NCBI GenBank assembly: GCA_006538405.1
Contig: BJKQ01000013.1
Coordinates: 1,240,001-1,304,000, forward strand
Source of the DNA: Hansfordia pulvinata
Taxonomy: Eukaryota > Ascomycota > Sordariomycetes > Xylariales
Length of the DNA stretch: 64,000 bases
Reading direction: 5' to 3'
The notes under the pieces are model-generated. The model saw nothing but the letters and a program-made list of their open reading frames with translations, was not told where the DNA came from and did not search any database. This document shows positions 57,101 through 64,000 of this stretch, piece by piece. Each line of letters begins with the position of its first letter. The stretch's first letter is position 1. The translations under genes were made by a program, and so were the position numbers.

Positions 57101-59929
57101 GCATCGTTGATGTGGACTGAGGTCGCCGCCGACAGACGGGCGTGCCGAAAATACTTTCATCTTTGCCTCTGTCTTAGTCCAAGTGGCGCCCCATAAGCCG
57201 GAGGCTAGGTACAATGGGTACGAGTATTGGGAAGCTCCAATCCAGTACCTGGCGACAGCGAGGGTCACGAGCAGTTCATGACCCAGCAAGCGAAGGAAGA
57301 AGGATACGGGGAGGGAGGCCAAGGTCAAAGGTGGAGGCACTGGCGGTGCTGCGCGTCCTGGCTTTGCATTTTCGTACGAGCGCAATGGAAAATCGCCCTC
57401 AACGGGTTTGGTCTTCGTCCCAGCCACGGCGGACCATCCAGTGTTGCGGCTCTTGGCCGATGTGAATGCAAGTGTGATCATATCTGCAGGTCTCACCGCG
57501 TGGCTTGCACACGTGAAACATCGAGAAGAGAAGGCCATCTGGCCCGTGATACGTGTACCTAGCAGTGGAGCCGCACGACGGGTGCAAATAACGGCTCGAC
57601 CGAGTGGGCCTGATGAGGCTGTCCTCGTACCTCAGGTGCTCTGTATCGTAGTCTCTGTTGCGTCTGATGTACTCATAGGTAGCCCTGCCGTGATGACATC
57701 TTCCCAACGGCATTTTTCTATGGTAGATCCCAGAGACCCGCGACTTGATTGACCTGCCCCATCGGCGGGCGCCATTTCGAACGGGTCGGCTGCAATGGGA
57801 AGCACTGGCGCCGCTGCCCGTTGACTGGCGGGACTGGCCGACCTCGCCGGCCGATCATCTCTGACGGCCCCGTTGCAGATTGCAGATTGGCGCGTACCCG
57901 CAGAGGTGACAGCGACGATCGGCAAATGACGTTGGCTGCCGCGATGAAACGAAAATACGATCCCGACCGGAGAGTAGTGGAGACTCGCGCATGACCGTTG
58001 CGGAGTGGCCCAAAGAGCTGAAGACTTGGTTGTCGTCAAGGTCAAATTAACGAGGCCCGCGATCTAAGAGCAAGAGTGGGGGTTTTGGTGAAACGCCCCC
58101 AATTGATTAAGCGTAACGACAACAACAACAACAACAATAATACATGTAAAGTCCATTACGAGGGCGGTGCTTGCCCATCGTCCCACGCAACACGAGGAAA
58201 CATGAGGCTGGCGTTCGACATGATGACGACTACATTGATGAGACGGGGAGAGAGTAGACTGGAATGGGTTGCGCCACGAAGAAGTGTGCTTTCGCCAGCA
58301 CCGCAGACATGAGGTACCCGCAACTCGGTTTCAGGTACCTGATTTGTCTACCACGCATGACTTCAGGGTATGTAACTGCAGTACCTACCTAAATGCAGCA
58401 CCCACACCCACATGTAGTCTACATGGTATGTGTATTTTAGATACCCGTACTTCGGCGAGACTTGTCGTGCCTTCATGTTGGTTCTTGACACGAGGTACGA
58501 GTACACAAGGCTGAGTGCCGACAAGAGGATGCAGCTCGTGCCGTTCCACACTCTTGATCTCTCCTCGGGTCCAAGGAGAGACGCTGCTGATGCAATTGCT
58601 TTGAGATGGGCCTACACAGCCATACCCGGCAGAATGGGGTCTTTAGGTAATCGGACCTGGTCGCATCGCCTTCAACATGAGCGCTCACGCCGGATGATGT
58701 ATTGGCCCGCAGACATGGCAGGACTCCTGCTCGTGACCTGCCTGTGGATTATACACAGGCACCAAATAGGATCCAATGGCCTCAGGGTTCAACTGGAAAA
58801 ATCACTGCAAGGCTCGTGAGACTGACTCACGTCTGCTCCGGCCGCTTCAAAATCATCATGCCATGGGTGAGTATCAGCAGCAGCTTTGGGATAGAAGAGC
58901 TGACACTGCTCACGTTGGATGCCTCTTGGAAGGTTGGACTCATCCGGTGAAGTATACCTACCTCCTAGGTAACCTTCCTAGGTATCTAGAAGAGCCGATT
59001 GTCCTCTGACGACATGCACCTGGACAGTGAGCGGCGATTAGGATGGATGGGACAGCAAATTTCAAGTTCAGGTGGTGATCGCTTGACACCAGGAAATTTG
59101 TTCGCTCGCTTCAAAGCGGAAGAAAAGGGAGAGACTTGACAGAGCACGTCTACCTTACCTAAGGCGAGGTTCTGCATTCAGATCAGAGTGCCTCGGTACC
59201 GATGTGCGAGCACATACTGTACGTGTAGTAGAGCAGGACGAAGCAACAAGGCACGGGCGCGGACACGGTCAAGTAATGAGGCAAGTAATCCCCAGAGACA
59301 GCTGGAGCAGAACGACGGACGTCGGCACAGGCCCCGGTCACGGTCCGTCCAGGGTCGGCGCCGAAGTCGACCGCTTCGGGCTGACTTGAAGGCCGACTCG
59401 GACGGACCTGCGATCATTGGATCCAATTCATGGGAAGTGGGCTGCTGGCTTGCGGCTGACCAGCGCAGCCTTGGAGAGGTATGGTAGCGTGGGTAGGTAC
59501 CTACATCCTGTACCTACCTGCATGCAGTACCGGAGTTACCTACGGTAGACGCCGATTTTTAGGCCGCCCAAGCCGTCGCACATAGCCTGCGTCATTGACC
59601 CTGCAGCCGGCCTCACCCGGAGCCGGCGAGCGCTGGCTCTTTTCTTCGGCTGTCTCTTCCTCTCTTCCTCTCTTCATTCCCCCACCAAACCCCTTCTCGA
59701 TGCCCCTTTCCGCCCCTCACTCTCGGCAACCACCAACGATCTAGCAGCGCCGGTCCCCGTCACATCCTTCGCTGCACCCCTCGGCCGTGCAAAGGGAAGT
59801 GAGGAAGAGCCAGGGGTTGGAAGGCTCTCCTTCGGCCTCTCGCCCGCCGCCCTCTCGGCCTCCGAGCCCCGGGTTCAGCTCTTGCGCCTCCGCGCCTCCG
59901 CGCAGACCGCCGATTCCGACCACGCCGAG
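54146..59929. other. Large gene-poor intergenic region
   Basis: At 5.8 kb this is the longest gap in the window. I found no frame with recognisable domains or a convincing intron-exon chain. It is dense in TACGAGTA/TACTCGTA octamers (54649, 54655, 55335, 55971, 56063, 57219 and 58496) and ACCTACCT/AGGTAGGT strings (58383, 58956, 59490 and 59508). It also carries an (AAC)n run near 58118 and C/T-rich sequence at 59640-59720, just before the next gene. It holds the palI promoter on the left. Confidence 0.55.
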
Positions 59930-62019
59930 ATGTTCCGTCAGCGAATAGCGATGCTGCGCGCCCCGAGCGGTGCTTTACCGCGCCCAAACCGCGCCACCCT
60001 CTTCCAGCGCCCCCGCACCGTAGCCCAGCAGCGAGCTGTCGCCACATCAAGCACGCCGGCAGCCGCCCCGACGATAAGACCCAGGGCGCTGCAGGTGCGT
60101 CGGCCGCAGCCACCACGCTATGGCCGCTCCGTGCACACGCAAGGCGGCGGCTTCGAGCCCATGCGGCCCCCGTCACCAGCATCGCTCGGGCGGCCCCAGC
60201 CCGCGCGCGAGTACCGCCGGAGCCGGCGATGGGGCCGGCGGCTGCTGGTGCTGTCGCTGATTGCGGGCGCGGCCTGGGGCGCGGACCGGGTGGTCTTCGG
60301 CTCGGGCGTGGCGCGCTCGCTGCGGACTTTCGGCCTGGGCCTGTTCGTGGCGCTCGACTACAAGCTCAACTTCCGCGCCGAGCCGCTGACCGGTGGCTCC
60401 ATCGACGACCTGCACCGGCGCAGCGCCGAGCGCCTGTTCGACCTGCTGCGCCACAACGGCGGCTTGTACCTCAAGATCGGCCAGGCCATCGCCATGCAGA
60501 GCGCCGTGCTGCCGCCCGAGTTCCAGCGCATGTTCGCGCGCATGTTCGACGACGCGCCGCAGTGCGACTGGGCCGGCGTCGAGAAGGTGATCCGCGGCGA
60601 GTTCGGCGGCCGCGGCGCCGAGGACGTCTTCGGCGTCAGTTTCGCCGGCGAGGAGGGCAAGGGCCTGATGGAGCGCAAGGCGCGCGCCAGCGCCAGCGTC
60701 GCCCAGGTGCACTGGGCGCGGCTGCCCGACGGGCGCGAGGTCGCCGTCAAGGTGCAGAAGCCCGAGATCGCCAAGCAGGTCGACTGGGACCTGTGGGCCT
60801 TCAAGGTGGTCATGCGCGTCTACTCGTGGTGGTTCGACCTGCCGCTCTACAGCATCGTGCCCTTCATCACGGAGCGCCTCATGCTCGAGACCGACTTCGA
60901 GTCCGAGGCGCAGAACTCGGAGGCCATGCGCCGCCTCATCGCCGGCGAGCCCAGCCTGCGCGGCCGCGTCTACGTCCCCGCCGTCTACCCCGAGTTCACC
61001 ACCAAGCGCATCCTCGTCACCGAGTGGATCGAGGGCGTGCGCCTGTGGGACAAGGCCGGCACGACCAACCGCTGGCTGGGGGCCACGGCAAAGGCTCGGC
61101 GGGCATCGGCGGCGCCAAGCTCGACTTCACCGACGCCGACGCCGACGCCGCGCGCCGCGAGCTGCGCGACGACCCGGGCCGCGAGCGGCTCAAGCCGGAG
61201 CGCGAGGCCTGGCGCGGCCGCGGCAACAAGGGCGGGCTGGGCGTGTCGAGCAAGCAGGTCATGACGACCATCGTGGACCTCTTCTCGGCGCAGATCTTCA
61301 AGTTCGGCGTCGTCCACTGCGATCCGCACCCAGGCAACATCTTCGTCCGCCGCCTGCCCTCGGGCAAGCCCGAGGTCGTGCTCATCGACCACGGACTCTA
61401 CGTTTACATGACGCCCAAGTTCCGCCACCAGTACAGCCTGTTCTGGAAGGCCCTGATGACGCTCGACAACGGCACCATATCCGAGGTGACGCGCGACTGG
61501 GGGATCCGGGCGCCCGACTTCTTTGCCAGCGCGACGCTGATGCGGCCGTACGAGGGCGGGGAGGACGGGCCGACCCTGCTGCGCAAGTTTGAGGGCAAGA
61601 CGGCTGCCGAGCGCCAGTTCGAGGCGCAGCAACGCATGAAGCAGGGGCTGCGTGACATGCTGGCGGACGAGGACAAGTGGCCCAAGGAGCTCATCTTCAT
61701 CGGCCGCAACATGCGCATCGTCCAGGGCAACAACCAGTTCATGGGATCTCCCGTCAACCGCATCAAGATGATGGGCAACTGGGCTAGCCGCAGCCTGTTT
61801 GAGGACCGCGACCTGCCCCTGCGCGAACGACTGCTCAACGCCTGGCGTCACCTGCTCTTCAAGGGCGTCCTGCTTGTCACTGACGTCGCCTTTTACACCT
61901 TCAAGGTCCGACAGTGGCTGGGCTGGGGCGGCGGCATGGAGGACGAAGTCGAGAACCGCATGAAGGACATGGCCAAGGACTTTGGCGTCGAGCTGCAGCA
62001 CAATGTGTTTGACGGCTGA
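59930..62019 (+). CDS. Mitochondrial ABC1/UbiB-family atypical kinase, one frame break
   Basis: The ABC1/ADCK/UbiB family includes mitochondrial proteins that support coenzyme Q biology and lipid homeostasis. This one most resembles the yeast Mcp2/Cqd2 branch. I start at the first ATG, 59930, giving about 696 residues. The leader MFRQRIAMLRAPSGALPRPN is basic and suited to mitochondrial import. A single membrane helix follows (RLLVLSLIAGAAWGADRVVF). Family motifs appear in order: GGLYLKIGQAIAMQSAVLPP with the KxGQ signature, SASVAQVHWARLPDG, VAVKVQKPEI with the ATP-site Lys, TERLMLETDFESEAQNSEAM, VHCDPHPGNIF and VVLIDHGLYVYM. The frame breaks in a five-G run at 61078-61082, between TTNRWLG and HGKGSAGIGGAKLDF. 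One extra G restores it. Confidence 0.9.
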
Positions 62020-64000
62020 TCGATTTTCCACAGAGCAGGTACAGAAAACGGGAAGAGACGTGGACTTCGGTGTCCAAAAGTGCGAGGGTATTGGTCAAGG
62101 AACAATAGTCGCCGTCGCCCGCTCGTTATCACACGTCCCGGCCGCCACCCACGTTGTCTCTTTTGTCCTCTCAACAATTGCCCCTTTGACGTAGAAGCGA
62201 ATTGCTAGCACTAGACAGGAGTCAGGGTACAGCGGCTATACAAGCACACGTGCGTGACTCAAGCGCACTTATGCCCGCGTTGTCCCATCAGACGGGCAAC
62301 CCGGCCGTTATAGAAGAAAAAATCCAACTCAATTTTGTCAATCACCATCCTTATTATGTCTGGTAAACGTGACCATCCTTATCATGTCTGGAAAACGTTG
62401 GGCTTGGTGGCCAGAGAATCCTCGGGCCAGTTCAATCTCGAAGCAGATTTCGTCAGACGCAAGTTGTTTTCAGCTAGGTTGTACATCAGTGTAGCAACTC
62501 GTTGAGTCACATCGTTCTTCATCAGCTGCCAGCTCCTCTTCATTGTTTTCCTTCCAGGTAGCTGAAGAAGCCCAGGCGGCAAGCAGTGGGAACTGTTCAT
62601 CGACCGGTCGAGCAAAAGACAGAGCCTTCTGCATTAGGTGCCGAAGCTATATCAACATCGTGCACTGTGGTAATTAGGTTTGAGGCAGTTCGTCTCTCAA
62701 GGTTGCTAGTTGTATCAGTAGCAACCGTTGTGCTAGGGTCTATTGTGCCCTGTAAGTTCTTCTATGACTTGTGTTCGCTTCTAGACGCCTGGTCACGAAT
62801 ACCACGGGTCAGGACTAAAGAGATCTGTCCGGGTTGGACGCAGGGACAAGATATCCCTCGACGCATTCAGACAGTATCTCTGGATGCAGCGCATGCTCGT
62901 ATGCCGGGATGGGCCCTTTCTGAGCTCTTCAAGGGGTACCCCGGACATGCGAGAATCATCCGGAATCGGAGGTGGCACTGGCGCGTGAGACTACGAGTAT
63001 CCCTGTATGCGATCTTTGTCGCGGTAGTCATAGGCTCTGAAGCGGTCACATTTAGCACAGGCCCGGCGTTGTGAAGAGGCCCATCCCTCGATAACTTCTA
63101 CCAGATGCTCAAGTCAATCCTAGTAGTACGGAGTAGGCTGCGAGCGCGTCGCCAGCGTTTCTGAGCGGTCTGCGATGAGGTAGCTGCCGGGCAGCGGCAG
63201 ATGGAGCTCGATCGACGGGGCGGGACGGGGATTGGAGCAAAGCGGCGCAAAGACCCCTCCAATCTCACAAGAGCCGCGCCTGGCAGGCTAATGAGAAGCA
63301 GGCGTCAATCCAAGGGCCCAAGCCGGCGGTCTACTCGTAACTCGTTGGCCGTGGAGAGATGATACCTTTGGTGGGAATACCTTTCTTTTCTTTTTACGAG
63401 AGGCACGTGTCGCATAGGGCAGCAACGGTAACCAAGCCATGATATGAACCGTCCTCGTGTCAAACCCACCAGCAGTGGAGGCGAGAGGCCTTCCCCACGG
63501 GCCCTTATGTAACAGAACCGGCAACCCTACTAGCTCTTTTGCAAGAGGTGAGAGTACCTACCCGTATGAGAGAAGAGATCTGGAAATGAGTGTGGACCTG
63601 GAAGAAAGTACGAGTACGTGGAAACTCGTGGGAAATCCTCCCGCATCCGGAAAGGCAAGAGCGAATGGGCATACGGAGTACTCGCACGAGTAGGTAGCAG
63701 AGTGCAGAGCAGGGTCATCAGGCACGGTTAGACCAACATTTGATAGAAGGCAACCACGCAACCCGCCAGCACGGCTAAGTCCTGCCCCGCCCCCGAGATG
63801 ATAGGCTGGGCTAGGCCGGCTTGGGGTAGCAAATGTCTGAGGGTAGGTTTGGGCGGGTGTTTCACCAACTTGATTGGCTGTGGTGCCTCCGTTTCACCCA
63901 TAAATGGGCCCCCCTGCCACGCAGAGCGAGCATTTCGGGGGGGGGGGGGGGGGGCGGTTTCTATCTGGAAGGGCGGGATGTACCTATGTATTGAGGCAGA
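62020..64000. other. Intergenic region at the right end, no supportable gene
   Basis: Nearly 2 kb holds the 3' region of the kinase gene and further intergenic sequence. A near-identical pair of CCATCCTTATYATGTCTGG segments lies at 62347 and 62373. TACGAGTA octamers occur near 63609, TACGGAGTA near 63131 and 63673, and an 18-base G run near the end. No gene is supported. Confidence 0.55.
63937..63954. repeat. 18-base G homopolymer
   Basis: The run is read directly and is the longest homopolymer in the window. Its true length is unreliable. Confidence 0.8.

Noticed and set aside
60229..62019. 596-codon open frame in a different phase of the ABC1 gene
   Set aside because: Only its second half (after about 61080) is family-like. 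The first half is a shadow frame of the true N-terminal half. The two are joined by the one-base break at 61078-61082.
1..64000. CRISPR arrays, insertion sequences, phage or plasmid genes
   Set aside because: This is eukaryotic nuclear DNA. I saw no direct-repeat/spacer arrays and no transposase, reverse transcriptase or integrase motifs in the readable frames.

Overview
The window is 64 kb of a filamentous ascomycete chromosome (Pezizomycotina, most likely Sordariomycetes). It is GC-rich. Genes are short-intron eukaryotic genes with GTRNGY donors and YAG acceptors, separated by 0.4-6 kb. There is one intron-containing nuclear tRNA. I see no prokaryotic, phage or transposon genes.

The centre of the window is the mating-type (MAT) region. 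The conserved block seen around MAT in many Sordariomycetes is present: APC5 (12.8 kb) - CIA30 (15.7) - SLA2 (18.2) - [variable MAT segment, 21.8-28.0] - tRNA-Leu - APN2 (29.2) - COX13/COX6A (32.1) - TEX2/NVJ2-like (33.9) - guanylate kinase (38.5) - REV3 (40.1) - SLU7 (46.2) - RPS9 (48.1) - RPL21 (49.6) - palI/RIM9 (51.7). The variable segment between SLA2 and APN2 holds an HMG-box gene (26.4-28.0, probably MAT1-2-1), an unrecognised four-exon gene on the opposite strand (22.3-24.0) and a minisatellite (about 25.7-26.25) just 5' of the HMG gene. I saw no alpha-box (MAT1-1-1) coding sequence, so this looks like a MAT1-2 idiomorph.

Outside the MAT block lie a low-complexity predicted gene (5-6.3 kb), a fungal-rhodopsin/PTH11-type seven-helix protein (6.7-8.2 kb), a class I O-methyltransferase (10.4-11.8 kb) and, after about 5.8 kb with no recognisable gene, a mitochondrial ABC1/UbiB-family atypical kinase (59.9-62.0 kb). 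The first 4.8 kb and the last 2 kb hold no gene that I can support.

The genes are mostly housekeeping: ubiquitin ligase, complex I assembly, endocytosis, base-excision repair, cytochrome oxidase, lipid contact sites, nucleotide kinase, translesion polymerase, splicing, ribosome and pH signalling. They are linked by conserved synteny with MAT rather than by pathway. Three divergent pairs (APN2/COX13, REV3/SLU7, RPS9/RPL21) share short intergenic promoters.

Two sequence-level patterns stand out. First, six genes contain seven single-base frame breaks. Each is explained by one missing G or C in a short G/C run, which suggests homopolymer undercalling in the assembly rather than real pseudogenes. 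Second, the intergenic DNA is strongly enriched in the octamer TACGAGTA/TACTCGTA and in ACCTACCT/AGGTAGGT strings, which appear absent from the genes.
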